Origin: Rhodobacteraceae bacterium (ex Bugula neritina AB1)
GTDB taxonomy: Bacteria; Pseudomonadota; Alphaproteobacteria; Rhodobacterales; Rhodobacteraceae
Assembly (NCBI GenBank): GCA_001730095.1
Contig: MDLF01000032.1
Location: forward strand, 1 to 64,000
Direction of reading: 5' to 3'
Length of the DNA stretch: 64,000 bases
Shown: positions 43,102-51,815 of the stretch, piece after piece
How positions within the stretch are numbered: position 1 is the stretch's first letter
How the letters are laid out: every line of letters begins with the position of its first letter
Notes under the pieces: model-generated
What the model was told of the DNA's origin: nothing
Database searches by the model: none
What the model saw: the letters and a program-made list of their open reading frames with translations, nothing else
Made by a program: the position numbers and the translations under genes

Positions 43102-43959
43102 TCAGTCTACTGCGCGGCGGTACAGATGCCAGGTGGCATGCCCCAGCACCGGCACGACAATGATCAGCCCGGCCAGGAACGGAATGGCGCCGACGATCAG
43201 CGACACGCCGACAATCGCGCCCCATGTCAGGCAGACAGCCGGGTTCTTGCGCAGAACCTTGATCGAAGTTGCAACTGCCACCGGCAGGCCGACATGGCGG
43301 TCCATCAGCAGTGGGAATGACACCAGGCTCATCGCCAGCGCGGCAAAGGCAAAGACTGCGCCGACGATGCCGCCGCCGATCGACATGATCCAACCTTCGC
43401 GGGTGGTCAGCACGTCAGCGGCAAAACCGAGGATGGATGCTGGCGGCTCCGGTCCAAGCGTGCGGCTGTAGATCATTTCGGCTGCCACCAGCCAGAGGAT
43501 GAAGAGAGCCGCCAGATAGAGCCCCAGCACAAGGATGGCGCCAAAGGAGGGTGAGCGGATCACCGCAAAAGCATCCATCCAGCGGGTTTCCATACCGGTC
43601 TCGCGCCGCGAGGACATTTCATACAGCCCGACCGCAGCCACCGGCCCGAGGATCGCGAACCCCATGATCATCGGCACGATGAGTGGCAGAAGGTTCATCG
43701 ACAGGCTCATCACAATAAGGGCGATGCCGATCACCGGATAGAACAGGACCAGGAACATCGCGTCCGAGCGGCAGGCCGCAAAATCCTCCAGCCCTGCCGC
43801 CAGGGAATGGATGATGTCATCCATACTGAGCCTGCGCGCCTCGGGCATCGCCGCAGCACCGGTGCTGCGCATCTCTTCGACAGACTGGCTGACATGATGG
43901 GACGTGGTCTCTGCACCCTGCAAAAGCCAGCTGAGCGGGTTACCGATTGTTTTTGCCAT
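43102..43959 (-). CDS. DUF2189 family membrane protein
   Basis: This 285-residue inner-membrane protein has about six hydrophobic segments. The N-terminal soluble part (1-65) contains LSMDDIIHSLAAGLEDFAAC, and the DUF2189 region includes VAAVGLYEMSSRRETG and TRWMDAFAV. Near the end is SFPLLMDRHVGLPVAVATSI. The family is widespread in alphaproteobacteria and lacks a known function. Confidence 0.9.
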   Translation of the reverse strand: MAKTIGNPLSWLLQGAETTSHHVSQSVEEMRSTGAAAMPEARRLSMDDIIHSLAAGLEDFAACRSDAMFLVLFYPVIGIALIVMSLSMNLLPLIVPMIMGFAILGPVAAVGLYEMSSRRETGMETRWMDAFAVIRSPSFGAILVLGLYLAALFILWLVAAEMIYSRTLGPEPPASILGFAADVLTTREGWIMSIGGGIVGAVFAFAALAMSLVSFPLLMDRHVGLPVAVATSIKVLRKNPAVCLTWGAIVGVSLIVGAIPFLAGLIIVVPVLGHATWHLYRRAVD

Positions 43960-43990
43960 GCGCTTCCTCCTTCTTGCCGACCAAAACGGT

Positions 43991-44020
43991 AGTGCCGTTC
44001 AGGCGAAGTGCCGTTCAGGC
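43991..44020. repeat. 14-bp direct tandem repeat upstream of the DUF2189 gene
   Basis: AGTGCCGTTCAGGC occurs twice (43991-44004 and 44007-44020), separated by GA. It lies 32 bp upstream of the DUF2189 start, in promoter position. Confidence 0.7.
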
Positions 44021-44155
44021 AAGGCCGGGGCGGCACCTGAAGATAATCTAGCGCAAACTGCGATAAAGTCCGATTCACAGGCCCTTTACTGCCAAGTGAG
44101 AAGGGCGCGGCTGATCCGGCCCCCGCACTTGCTGGCGCCTGCTGCCCCGGAGGAT

Positions 44156-44178
44156 TGAGTATTTCTGGAAAGATGAAG
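44156..44178 (+). repeat. third copy of the TGAGTATTT extragenic repeat
   Basis: TGAGTATTTCTGGAAAGATG followed by AAG matches the inverted pair at 7696-7750. GATGAAG at its end can pair with CTTCATC at about 44191-44197. Confidence 0.6.
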
Positions 44179-44256
44179 TCTCTGCCTTGTCTTCATCAGG
44201 CGGCAAAACCCCGGAGAGATGGCTGGCAGGTCAAGAGGGGCGCCCCCCCTTTTTGT

Positions 44257-44904
44257 TCAGCGCAGAGGGGCGAAACGGGCGTTGGTCAATGTGCAGTCCT
44301 TGATCACGTCCCGCCCGCAGGGCACCGGCTTCAGATCCCTGGACAGGCAGATGCGGGCCTCCTGGATGGCGCCGCCCCGGCAGGTAATGGTCAGCGTGTC
44401 GCGGGACAGCTCTGGGTTTTCTTTCAGGAAAGCTTCCTCAATCAGTGAGGCGGGCAGGGTGACGGGCTGTTCCAGCCTCCGGAAGACGGCGGGGCGCACC
44501 ACGCGACCGTAGGCCTCACGCATCAGCGCATAATAGGCGCGTGCGCTGAGACCGGAACAGGTGCCGTGTTTCTTCCACTGATGCCAGGCCAGGCCGGGGC
44601 TGCCTATGATATCTGCCATGTTCCGGCTCATCGTGCGGCTGGGCGGGGCTTCAACGGTGCGGCAATAGCTGGGCCAGCCGCGGTGGAACTGGGGCCACAG
44701 ACCGTGCAGCGTCCAGCCGTGGTCATGGCGCGGGTGGCATTGATCGGATCCGCGTGCGTCGCCTTCCTGTTCACACCAGTTCGGCGACCAGCTGAGCGCC
44801 AGCACGTAATAATCGAAGTCGCCCGCAGGTTCGCCGTCTGCTGCGGCAACAGTCGGCAGCACGGCAAGGGCGGCCGCAAAAACACCTGTGAACAACTTGC
44901 GCAT
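44257..44904 (-). CDS. ribonuclease T2 family protein
   Basis: This 215-residue secreted nuclease has a signal peptide (MRKLFTGVFAAALAVLPTVA). Both catalytic segments are present: CAS I with His in GWTLHGLWPQF and CAS II in WHQWKKHGTCSG. LALSWSPNWCE near the mature start is typical of the bacterial branch. It should cleave RNA in the periplasm through 2',3'-cyclic phosphates. It is divergent from trcR. Confidence 0.94.
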   Translation of the reverse strand: MRKLFTGVFAAALAVLPTVAAADGEPAGDFDYYVLALSWSPNWCEQEGDARGSDQCHPRHDHGWTLHGLWPQFHRGWPSYCRTVEAPPSRTMSRNMADIIGSPGLAWHQWKKHGTCSGLSARAYYALMREAYGRVVRPAVFRRLEQPVTLPASLIEEAFLKENPELSRDTLTITCRGGAIQEARICLSRDLKPVPCGRDVIKDCTLTNARFAPLR

Positions 44905-45045
44905 TGGCCTCTTTCCTTATGCAATAATGCCGACTATATAGGGCAGAAGTTCCCCGACAACGGAAACCTGCCCCGCCAGCCGGGGACGCCCTTTCAGGCG
45001 GCGGGAGAGATGTATCCGGGGGCAAGTGTTTTAAGGAGATGACAC

Positions 45046-45813
45046 ATGGCAAAACCGTTGATGGCCAAGGCAACCGCCGTGTGGCTGGTGGACAATACCA
45101 CAATCAGCTTCAAGCAGATCGCCGATTTCGTGGGCATGCACGAGCTGGAGATCCAGGGCATTGCCGACGGTGAAGTCGCGGTTGGCGTCAAAGGGTTCGA
45201 CCCGATGGCCAACAACCAGCTGACCCAGGACGAGATCGACAAGGCGCAGGCAAACCCGCTGCACAAGCTGAAGCTCAAGTTCAACCCGGCCGCTGCCGGC
45301 GAGGAAAAGCGCCGCGGCCCGCGCTATACCCCGCTGTCCAAGCGCCAGGACCGTCCCAACTCGATCCTGTGGCTGGTCAAATTCCACCCGGAACTGTCCG
45401 ACGCCCAGATTGCCAAGCTGGTGGGCACCACCAAGCCGACCATCCAGTCGATCCGCGAGCGCACCCACTGGAACATTGCCAACATGCAGCCGATCGACCC
45501 GGTGGCGCTGGGCCTGTGCAGACAGTCCGAGCTGGATTCCGTTGTGCAGAAGGCGGCAGCCAAGAAAGCAGCTGAAGGCGGCGTGATGAGCGATGATGAG
45601 CGCCGCAAGCTGGTTTCCACCGAGCAGTCGCTGGAGATGGACGCGGAACCGAAGATCCCGTCGGCCATTGAAGGTCTCGAGACCTTCACGCTGGGCGGCG
45701 GTCTCAGTGACCATGAAGAGAAGAAGGAAGAGGACGTTCTTGACGCCGACAGCTTCTTCAACCTGCCTGCGGGCGGCGATGACGAAGACGACGAAGAGGA
45801 CAGCCGCTTCTGA
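45046..45813 (+). CDS. trcR: DUF1013 cell-cycle transcriptional regulator TrcR
   Basis: This 255-residue DUF1013 protein has two helix-turn-helix-like segments, TTISFKQIADFVGMHELEI near residue 18 and LSDAQIAKLVGTTKPTIQSI near residue 115. KRRGPRYTPLSKRQDRPNSI links them, and the C-terminus is very acidic. In Caulobacter the family member TrcR is linked to cell-cycle transcription. The length and motif order fit. A strong terminator follows. Confidence 0.9.
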   Translation: MAKPLMAKATAVWLVDNTTISFKQIADFVGMHELEIQGIADGEVAVGVKGFDPMANNQLTQDEIDKAQANPLHKLKLKFNPAAAGEEKRRGPRYTPLSKRQDRPNSILWLVKFHPELSDAQIAKLVGTTKPTIQSIRERTHWNIANMQPIDPVALGLCRQSELDSVVQKAAAKKAAEGGVMSDDERRKLVSTEQSLEMDAEPKIPSAIEGLETFTLGGGLSDHEEKKEEDVLDADSFFNLPAGGDDEDDEEDSRF

Positions 45814-45865
45814 TCCGGATACCTCTGTCGTCGTTTCGCCGACTTGCCCGGTAAACGAAAATCCA

Positions 45866-45907
45866 AAAAGGCCGCAGATCCGATGCTCCGGATTTGCGGC
45901 TTTTTTC
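45866..45907 (+). terminator. Rho-independent terminator of trcR
   Basis: GCCGCAGATCCG pairs with CGGATTTGCGGC (12 bp including a G-U pair), followed by six T residues. It lies about 55 bp after the stop codon. Confidence 0.9.
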
Positions 45908-45949
45908 ATTAGAATGAAGGCTCAGTCATAGGAACTGTTGGCTGCGGCG

Positions 45950-46604
45950 TCAGATCTCTTTGCGCGCCTGCATCGCGGCGGAAATGGTGCCATCGTCGAG
46001 ATAGTCCAGCTCGCCGCCGATCGGCACCCCCTGTGCCAGAGAGGTCAGTTTCGCCTGCCCCTGCAGCTGGTCGGCGATGTAATGCGCCGTGGTCTGGCCA
46101 TCGATGGTGGCATTCAGCGCCAGGATCACTTCGCTGATCTCTTCGGTGGCGACCCGGTCCACCAGCCGCGGAATGCGCAGATCCTCCGGTGATCTCTTCG
46201 GTGGCGACCCGGTCCACCAGCCGCGGAATGCGCAGATCCTCCGGTCCGACTGCATCCAGCGCCGAGAGTGTGCCGCCGAGCACGTGATAACGGCCTTTGA
46301 ACACGCCAGCGCGCTCCATTGCCCAGAGATCGGCTACATCTTCGACCACGCACAGCTCGCCGTTGGCACGCCTCTCGTCCGTGCAAAGAGGGCAGATTTC
46401 GCTGGTGCCGACGTTGCCGCAGTTGAGGCATTCGCGCGCTGTCGCCGCGACCTCGCTCATCACGTCGGCCAGCGGCGTCAGCAGCAGCGACCGCTTGCGG
46501 ATCAGATGCAACACGGCGCGCCGGGCCGAGCGCGGCCCCAGTCCCGGCAACTTGGCCATCAGGGCAATCAGGTCTTCGATGTCGCTGGTGGAGTTCTTGA
46601 TCAT
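45950..46604 (-). pseudogene. recR: recombination mediator RecR, frame broken by a 55-bp tandem duplication
   Basis: The N-terminal part is intact RecR: start at 46604, [20 protein letters not shown] helix-hairpin-helix, the zinc-finger Cys set in [16 protein letters not shown], and Toprim beginning [17 protein letters not shown]. After residue 137 the frame shifts because 46136-46190 is repeated exactly at 46191-46245. The rest of RecR ([20 protein letters not shown] and a C-terminal end at 45950) is in another frame. Removing one copy restores 199 residues, the normal RecR length. As read, the product would be a frameshifted protein ending at 45909. It could be a real mutation or an assembly error. 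Confidence 0.93.
46136..46245. repeat. exact 55-bp tandem duplication inside recR
   Basis: Units 46136-46190 and 46191-46245 are identical. The unit length is not a multiple of three, so it shifts the reading frame. Each unit begins GATCTCTTCGGTGGC and ends ATCCTCCGGT. Confidence 0.97.
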
Positions 46605-46978
46605 TCCGCGGCCCTTTGCTTGCCAGCCATATAGGCCGATCGGGGCCGGGGAGCGCAAGGGTGGGCCGACAAAATGTTCAGGGTTTGTCTTGGCGCTATT
46701 CGGGATCGTCCCAGGGGCTGCGCTGTGTCCGGCTGATACAGGCTGCGCCGGATCAGATCGCCCGCCCATTTGTCTGACTTGCGCATGGCAGAGCGGATAC
46801 CGCAGCTGAAGGGGCTGTGGAATGCAGCGGCGGGGACGTGCAATTTCATTGCGGCCAAGGCCGCCTGCTGGGCGGCGCGCCCTGACAGACCGACTGGAGA
46901 CAACGTGCGGCCGGCAGCGATTGGCGGGCAAAGAAAAGGCGGCACCAAGGCCGCCCTTTCCGGGTCTGCAAACACCGT
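46605..46978. other. gap between recR and ybaB
   Basis: About 370 bp separate recR from ybaB, which are usually closer. A minus-strand frame (46601-46975) is open but has no recognised domain or ribosome site. The gap includes an Arg-rich frame that I do not accept as a gene. Confidence 0.4.
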
Positions 46979-47323
46979 TTAGAACGGCAGTTTGATGTCC
47001 TTGGGCAGGCCCATGCTCTCAGTCAGCTTGGCCATCTCATCCTGTGCTTTCTCGGCCGCCTTGGCCTGCGCGTCCTTGATGGCGGCCAGGATCAGGTCCT
47101 CGACCACTTCCTTGTCGTCGCCATTGAAGATCGAGGGATCGATATCCAGGCCTTTCAAGTCGCCCTTGGCAGAGGCGGTGGCTTTGACCAGACCCGCGCC
47201 GGCCTCGCCGGTTACCATGACGTTGTGCAGCTCTTCCTGCATCTGCGCCATCTTGGTCTGCAGTTCCTGTGCCGATTTCATCATCTTGGCCATGTCGCCA
47301 AGACCGCCGAGGCCTTTGAGCAT
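46979..47323 (-). CDS. ybaB: YbaB/EbfC family nucleoid-associated protein
   Basis: This 114-residue DNA-binding protein begins [20 protein letters not shown], then [20 protein letters not shown] and the conserved [20 protein letters not shown]. It forms tweezer-like dimers that bind DNA. Its place between dnaX and recR is the usual gene order in bacteria. Confidence 0.95.
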   Translation of the reverse strand: MLKGLGGLGDMAKMMKSAQELQTKMAQMQEELHNVMVTGEAGAGLVKATASAKGDLKGLDIDPSIFNGDDKEVVEDLILAAIKDAQAKAAEKAQDEMAKLTESMGLPKDIKLPF

Positions 47324-47333
47324 CTGTATTCTC

Positions 47334-47732
47334 CTAAGTGCGGAGGCGCAGCGCGCCGTAAATCATCCCCGCACATATCGCAATTGCAAGCGCGATGAAC
47401 AAGTGGGGGGAGGCCGTGCAGTCCTGGATTATGCCCATGGCCTTCTTATCATCGAAGAAAACTTCATGGTTATCCACGGCTATGACGCATGCAAGAGCGG
47501 CCCAAAGAAGGCCGGCGATTGCGAACAGGCCGCGCTTTCTAGAGTAGAGCGCGAATCCGGCAAGGGCGAAGAGCGCCAGTGCAACAGGTTTGGACGAGAG
47601 CCGCAAAAACACATCCCACGCGCTTTCACGTGCTTCTCCTGTATCAAAGCAGGTGGTGGCAAAGGCAGCTGCCGGCAGGGTGAGCAACAGGGCGGTCAGG
47701 CCGGCGGTTACCCGTCCTCGAACGGATCCCAT
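47334..47732 (-). CDS. small membrane protein between dnaX and ybaB
   Basis: This 132-residue protein has a signal-like N-terminus (LTALLLTLPAAAFATTC) and three more hydrophobic segments (PVALALFALAGFALY, LFAIAGLLWAALACVIAV, HLFIALAIAICAGMIYGAL). The first 25 bp of the gene overlap the 3' end of dnaX and its stop is 10 bp before ybaB, so it is embedded in the operon. It is not recognised. It interrupts the standard dnaX-ybaB adjacency. Confidence 0.7.
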   Translation of the reverse strand: MGSVRGRVTAGLTALLLTLPAAAFATTCFDTGEARESAWDVFLRLSSKPVALALFALAGFALYSRKRGLFAIAGLLWAALACVIAVDNHEVFFDDKKAMGIIQDCTASPHLFIALAIAICAGMIYGALRLRT

Positions 47733-49522
47733 TCGTCCTCCACCTCTGGCAGCGCCTCAGCTGCGACTTCGGCAGCCAGTTCCTCGGGCGTGCGGATGCG
47801 GGTGATCTTGGCCTTGGGAAAGCTTTCCAGCACCGCCTGCACCAGCGGATGCGCGGTGGCTTCTTGCCGCAGGGCGTTCTCAGCCGCATCGCGGATCTCG
47901 GCAATGGTGGATGCCTCGCCATCCGGCGCGATGGAGACCACCCATCGGGCGCCGGTCCAGTTCTGCAGTGCGGAACCAAGCCGGGCGGCCAGATCGCGCG
48001 GCGCCTGGGCCGAGGGCGTGAACTCGATCCGTCCCGGCTGGTAGGCGACCAGCCGCACACCGGTTTCCACCTCCACCAGCAGTTTCACGTCGCGGTTGGT
48101 GCGGATCAGTTCAACCACATGTTCGAAACTTGGGTAACGGGCGAGGGCAGAACTGGCCTGCGGTGCCAACGCCGCCACCGTGCCGCCGCCGCCATGGGCA
48201 ACCGGGGCGCCGCCCGCAGGGCCGCCGCCGCCATCTCCGCCGCCGGGTGCCGCGCTGCCAAGCGTCTGGGCGCCCATGCCCTGCATCTGCGCACCACCGC
48301 CGGGACCGCCCGGGGCGGCGGGCGGCGGGGGCGGCGTGTCCTGCAGCTTGCGGATCAATTCCTCGGGGCTGGGCAGATCGGCCACATGGGTCAGGCGGAT
48401 CACTGCCATCTCTGCCGCCATCATCGCGTTCGGGGCCGCGGCCACTTCCTCCAGCGCCTTCAGCAGCATCTGCCACATGCGGGTCAGGACACGCATTGCC
48501 AGCGCATCGGCCATCGCCTTGCCACGAGCGCGCTCATCCGGGCTGACGGTGGGGTCCTCAGCCGCGTCCGGCGTGATCTTCACGACTGAGACCCAATGGG
48601 TGATCTCTGCCAGATCGCGCAGCACCGCCAGCGGGTCGGCGCCCTCGGCGTATTGGCCGCTGAGTTCCGTCAAAGCTGCGGCCGCATCGCCGCGCAGGAT
48701 CATGTCCATCAGGTCCAGCACCCGGCCACGGTCGGCAAGCCCCAGCATGGCGCGGACCTGTTCGGCAGAGGTCTCGCCGGCGCCATGGGAAATCGCCTGA
48801 TCCAGCAGCGAGGTTGCATCGCGCGCGGAGCCTTCGGCGGCGCGGGTGATCAGCGCCAGCGCATCCTCGGCAATTTCAGCACCTTCGGCACCGGCGATCT
48901 TGCGCAGCAGCGCAATCATCACTTCCGGCTCGATCCGGCGCAGGTCGAACCGCTGACACCGCGACAGAACGGTCACCGGTACCTTGCGGATTTCGGTGGT
49001 GGCAAAGATGAATTTCACATGCGCCGGCGGTTCCTCCAGCGTCTTCAACAGGGCGTTGAACGCAGAGGTCGACAGCATGTGAACTTCGTCGATGATGTAG
49101 ATCTTGTAGCGGGCCGACGCGGCGCGGTACTGCACGCTGTCAATGATCTCGCGGATGTCGTTGACACCGGTGCGGCTAGCCGCGTCCATTTCCATCACAT
49201 CGACATGGCGGCCTTCCATGATGGCGGTGCAATGTTCGCATGTGCCGCAGGGATCGGTGGTGGGGCCGCCCTGGCCGTCCTCACCGACGCAGTTCATCCC
49301 CTTGGCGATGATCCGCGCGGTGGTGGTCTTACCGGTGCCGCGGATGCCGGTCATGATAAAGGCCTGGGCGATCCGGTCAGCCGCAAAAGCGTTCTTCAGG
49401 GTGCGCACCATGGCGTCCTGACCCACCAGATCGGCAAAGGTTTCTGGCCGGTATTTGCGGGCCAGAACCTGATATTGGGATTGGCCGGTGTCGCCGGTGG
49501 TGCCGCTGGGGATGTCGTTCAT
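47708..49522 (-). CDS. dnaX: DNA polymerase III subunits gamma and tau
   Basis: This 604-residue clamp-loader subunit has Walker A GIRGTGKTTTARIIAKGMNC near residue 58, zinc-binding Cys in CGTCEHCTAIMEG, Walker B IYIIDEVHMLSTSAFNALLK and a sensor TEIRKVPVTVLSRCQRFDLR. Domain III ends near 380, followed by a Gly/Pro-rich linker (about 395-450) and a tau-type C-terminus. No obvious slippery A-run is seen at the tau/gamma boundary. The gene starts the dnaX-ybaB-recR operon. Confidence 0.96.
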   Translation of the reverse strand: MNDIPSGTTGDTGQSQYQVLARKYRPETFADLVGQDAMVRTLKNAFAADRIAQAFIMTGIRGTGKTTTARIIAKGMNCVGEDGQGGPTTDPCGTCEHCTAIMEGRHVDVMEMDAASRTGVNDIREIIDSVQYRAASARYKIYIIDEVHMLSTSAFNALLKTLEEPPAHVKFIFATTEIRKVPVTVLSRCQRFDLRRIEPEVMIALLRKIAGAEGAEIAEDALALITRAAEGSARDATSLLDQAISHGAGETSAEQVRAMLGLADRGRVLDLMDMILRGDAAAALTELSGQYAEGADPLAVLRDLAEITHWVSVVKITPDAAEDPTVSPDERARGKAMADALAMRVLTRMWQMLLKALEEVAAAPNAMMAAEMAVIRLTHVADLPSPEELIRKLQDTPPPPPAAPGGPGGGAQMQGMGAQTLGSAAPGGGDGGGGPAGGAPVAHGGGGTVAALAPQASSALARYPSFEHVVELIRTNRDVKLLVEVETGVRLVAYQPGRIEFTPSAQAPRDLAARLGSALQNWTGARWVVSIAPDGEASTIAEIRDAAENALRQEATAHPLVQAVLESFPKAKITRIRTPEELAAEVAAEALPEVEDEWDPFEDG

Positions 49523-49723
49523 GATGTCTCGTGCCGGATTCGGTGTGCGGGCGCGCGCCCTGCGTTCCGCGCAGGGTATTGAAGCGCGGCCCGTTCGTCC
49601 ACTGCAGAAGGGCAGGCGGCGGGCAGGCAGGAAAAGGAATTGTTTTTTGACTTTTTGCCGTTAGAATCAATTGGCAAGACCCTGGGCGGGCGTGGGAATT
49701 GGAACGCAACGCAAGGAGGCGGC

Positions 49724-50278
49724 ATGCGATCTGACAAATCCTCTGGGACTGCGGTGCAGGAAATGCCTGTACCAGTGAATATCTCGATCCATGAAGTGCC
49801 CGTCGCGGGCGGGCTTTTGGCCCTGTGCCCCTTGCCGGGCAAGGGCGGCGATTATGCCGGCGACATGGGCCGGATCAACGCCTGGAAGCCCGGACTGGTG
49901 ATCTCCATGACCACGGCTGAGGAACACGCGGCGGCAGGCAGCCATCGGCTGGGCTGCGATATCCAAAGCATGGCCAGCCGATGGATTCACCTGCCAGTGC
50001 CGGATTTCGACGTGCCATCCCCGCAGGTGGCGGCCATATGGCCCAAGGCCAGCGCTTCGGCGCGGATGGCGCTGGAGGGCGGCGGCCGGGTGCTGGTGCA
50101 TTGCCAGGGCGGCTGTGGCCGCTCCGGCATGGCAGTGCTGCGGCTGATGATCGAAATCGGCGAAGATCCCGCACAGGCGCTGGAACGGCTGCGCAGCGTG
50201 CGCCCCTGCGCGGTGGAAACACAGGCGCAGCTGGAATGGGCCAATGCCGGCCGCCCGACAGGGCAGCGCCCGCAATAG
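49724..50278 (+). CDS. dual-specificity/tyrosine phosphatase-like protein
   Basis: This 184-residue protein has the Cys-phosphatase signature VLVHCQGGCGRSGMAVLRLM (HCxxGxxRS) near residue 125 and a general-acid Asp probably in PVPDFDVPSP. An N-terminal LPGKGGDYAGDMGRINAWKP is also seen. It is likely a cytosolic protein phosphatase or a lipid phosphatase. AAGGAGG precedes ATG 49724; an in-frame extension to 49640 is not needed. It is divergent from dnaX. Confidence 0.87.
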   Translation: MRSDKSSGTAVQEMPVPVNISIHEVPVAGGLLALCPLPGKGGDYAGDMGRINAWKPGLVISMTTAEEHAAAGSHRLGCDIQSMASRWIHLPVPDFDVPSPQVAAIWPKASASARMALEGGGRVLVHCQGGCGRSGMAVLRLMIEIGEDPAQALERLRSVRPCAVETQAQLEWANAGRPTGQRPQ

Positions 50279-50324
50279 GTCGGCAGCCCGCTGCGGCCTG
50301 CCGGTCCCTGCCCAATCCGCTGGT

Positions 50325-50729
50325 TTAAAGCGCCAGCATCTGCTCTGCCTGCCGCGCCTCTGCCGTTTTCGGCAGCGCCTCCATCAGCGCGCAAGGGCGG
50401 GCGTCCAGTTTTGACGCGGCAAAGCCAGTGCCGTCACGGCTGAGGATCGCGTCGGCAAAGCGGTCCAGGCCTTCACGCGGGGCCTCCTCTCCGACACCGC
50501 AGAACAGCCGGATCCGGTCATGGCTGGCCACGAATTGGGCCGGGCAGCTGCGCGGGCAGCCGTCCAGTGCAGAAGTGCCCGTGATTTCGAAATCCTCATG
50601 GGTCATCGGCTTGGCCTTGGTCATTGCCTCAGCCAGTTTGGCGATCATCCGCTCTGCCGCGGGGCAGGGGCGCCCCAGGTGTTTGCAATCCGTTGCCGCA
50701 TAGAAATGCGTCTTGTCCGTCCACATCAT
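50325..50729 (-). CDS. DUF1636 (ferredoxin-like metal-binding) protein under B12 control
   Basis: This 134-residue protein has Cys residues in ATDCKHLGRPCPAAE, SALDGCPRSCPAQFVASHD and LFCGVGEEAPRE, the pattern of DUF1636, a thioredoxin-like ferredoxin-related fold. DUF1636 genes often sit with cobalamin genes. GGAGG precedes the ATG. A cobalamin riboswitch lies about 120 bp upstream on the same strand with no other gene between, so this is the regulated gene. A role in cobalt or corrinoid handling is an inference. Confidence 0.88.
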   Translation of the reverse strand: MMWTDKTHFYAATDCKHLGRPCPAAERMIAKLAEAMTKAKPMTHEDFEITGTSALDGCPRSCPAQFVASHDRIRLFCGVGEEAPREGLDRFADAILSRDGTGFAASKLDARPCALMEALPKTAEARQAEQMLAL

Positions 50730-50847
50730 ATTTGCGCCCTCCGCGCGTGGTACGGGGGTCTTGAAAGCAGGAGTTCGGATGAAAAACGGTTTGCCGCCGG
50801 TGCCATCAGACCCTGCCCGGACACCCCGCCCGGGTTCGAGTTACAGT

Positions 50848-51062
50848 TCCGATGGCAGGTCTCCTGACTTGCGGGTCGTCGCTTTCCCGATCCTTCCCGG
50901 CCTCTTGCGGGCCAGTGGCTCTATCGGGGTCGCTCGCCGCTTACAGTTGCGGGGGCAGTCTCGGACTTGGCCTGCTGACATGCGGGCCGCACCGTGTTCC
51001 CTTTTGATCCCGGACACAAGATTCTGTGGCACGGGAACCATCGGCACCAGCGGTAGCGGTTC
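50848..51062 (-). ncRNA. cobalamin (B12) riboswitch
   Basis: On the minus strand the conserved pieces occur in the right order: GGTGCCGATGGTTCCCGTGC near the 5' end, AAAAGGGAACACGGTGCGGC, CCCCGCAACTGTAAGCGGCG, the B12-box region AGAGCCACTGGCC, GGGAAGG, and the 3' signature AGTCAGGAGACCTGCCATC. It should repress the downstream DUF1636 gene when adenosylcobalamin is plentiful. Edges are approximate. Confidence 0.93.
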
Positions 51063-51292
51063 GCCTGCCGAGTCGTCAATCGTTTTTCTGCACCTGCACT
51101 AGCTGCCAGTGGCGGCGCGGGTTCGGCGATCTGCCGGAAATCGGCGCATCCCTGCTGTGGCGCCCCATCGCGCCGACCCGGCAACAGACGGGAGTGTGAA
51201 AGTTCGGCCAACTGGGCACCCTTGCCCGCACCTGGCCTGCGCTCAGGCCGCAGTAGACGCCGGAGGGCTGATAGGAGGGGGAGGCGGGGTTG

Positions 51293-51760
51293 TCAGGCGG
51301 TTCGGTTCAAACGCTCTTCCGTGATGCGGGCGTATTCTGCCAGCCGCAGCTTGAAACGGCGGTTGAGATTGCTGCGCGCCAGTTTCAGCGATTGCACCAT
51401 CAAACGCCCGGTCAGCGTGGTCGGAGACAGTGCCAGCCGAACAGACATACGGGTCCGGTGTGGCGACAAGGCCAGCAGCTCAACCTCTGTCCGGCCGTCA
51501 ATGCCACTGCCGCTGCCATTCAGCACAAGGCCTGACGGCGGCGTGAATGATGCCATCGTCAGTTTGATGTCGCGCGACTTGCCGCGAAAATTGAAGGTCA
51601 GATCCCAAACCAGGCCGTTCTCCGGCTGGGCGAGGTCGCCGGTGCGCTGCAGCTCTATCCCGCGCCGCAGGGCAGAGCGCTCCAGCAGCTCGAAGTCCGA
51701 GATGGCCGCAAAGACATGATCGATCGGAGCCTCGATGTCTTCTTTGCTGTGAAATTCCAT
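51293..51760 (-). CDS. SRPBCC/START-like lipid or ligand-binding protein
   Basis: This 155-residue protein begins MEFHSKEDIEAPIDHVFAAI, the first strand and helix of a SRPBCC fold, and ends in a basic helix (NLNRRFKLRLAEYARITEER). The middle has WDLTFNFRGKSRDIKLT. The start is placed at 51760; an extension to 51835 would overlap nudC. The ligand is unknown. It lies directly downstream of nudC on the same strand. Confidence 0.82.
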   Translation of the reverse strand: MEFHSKEDIEAPIDHVFAAISDFELLERSALRRGIELQRTGDLAQPENGLVWDLTFNFRGKSRDIKLTMASFTPPSGLVLNGSGSGIDGRTEVELLALSPHRTRMSVRLALSPTTLTGRLMVQSLKLARSNLNRRFKLRLAEYARITEERLNRTA

Positions 51761-51815
51761 TTGCGTTGCCTCATATGCCGCTTGGGAGCCGCGCTGTTTC
51801 CGCCAAATATGCGCT

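Noticed and set aside
46601-46975. 124-codon minus-strand frame between recR and ybaB
   Set aside because: Arg- and Ser-rich with no recognised domain; overlaps the recR start region.
47708-49522. Programmed frameshift in dnaX for a gamma product
   Set aside because: I saw no A-rich slippery sequence with a downstream hairpin at the expected tau/gamma boundary.
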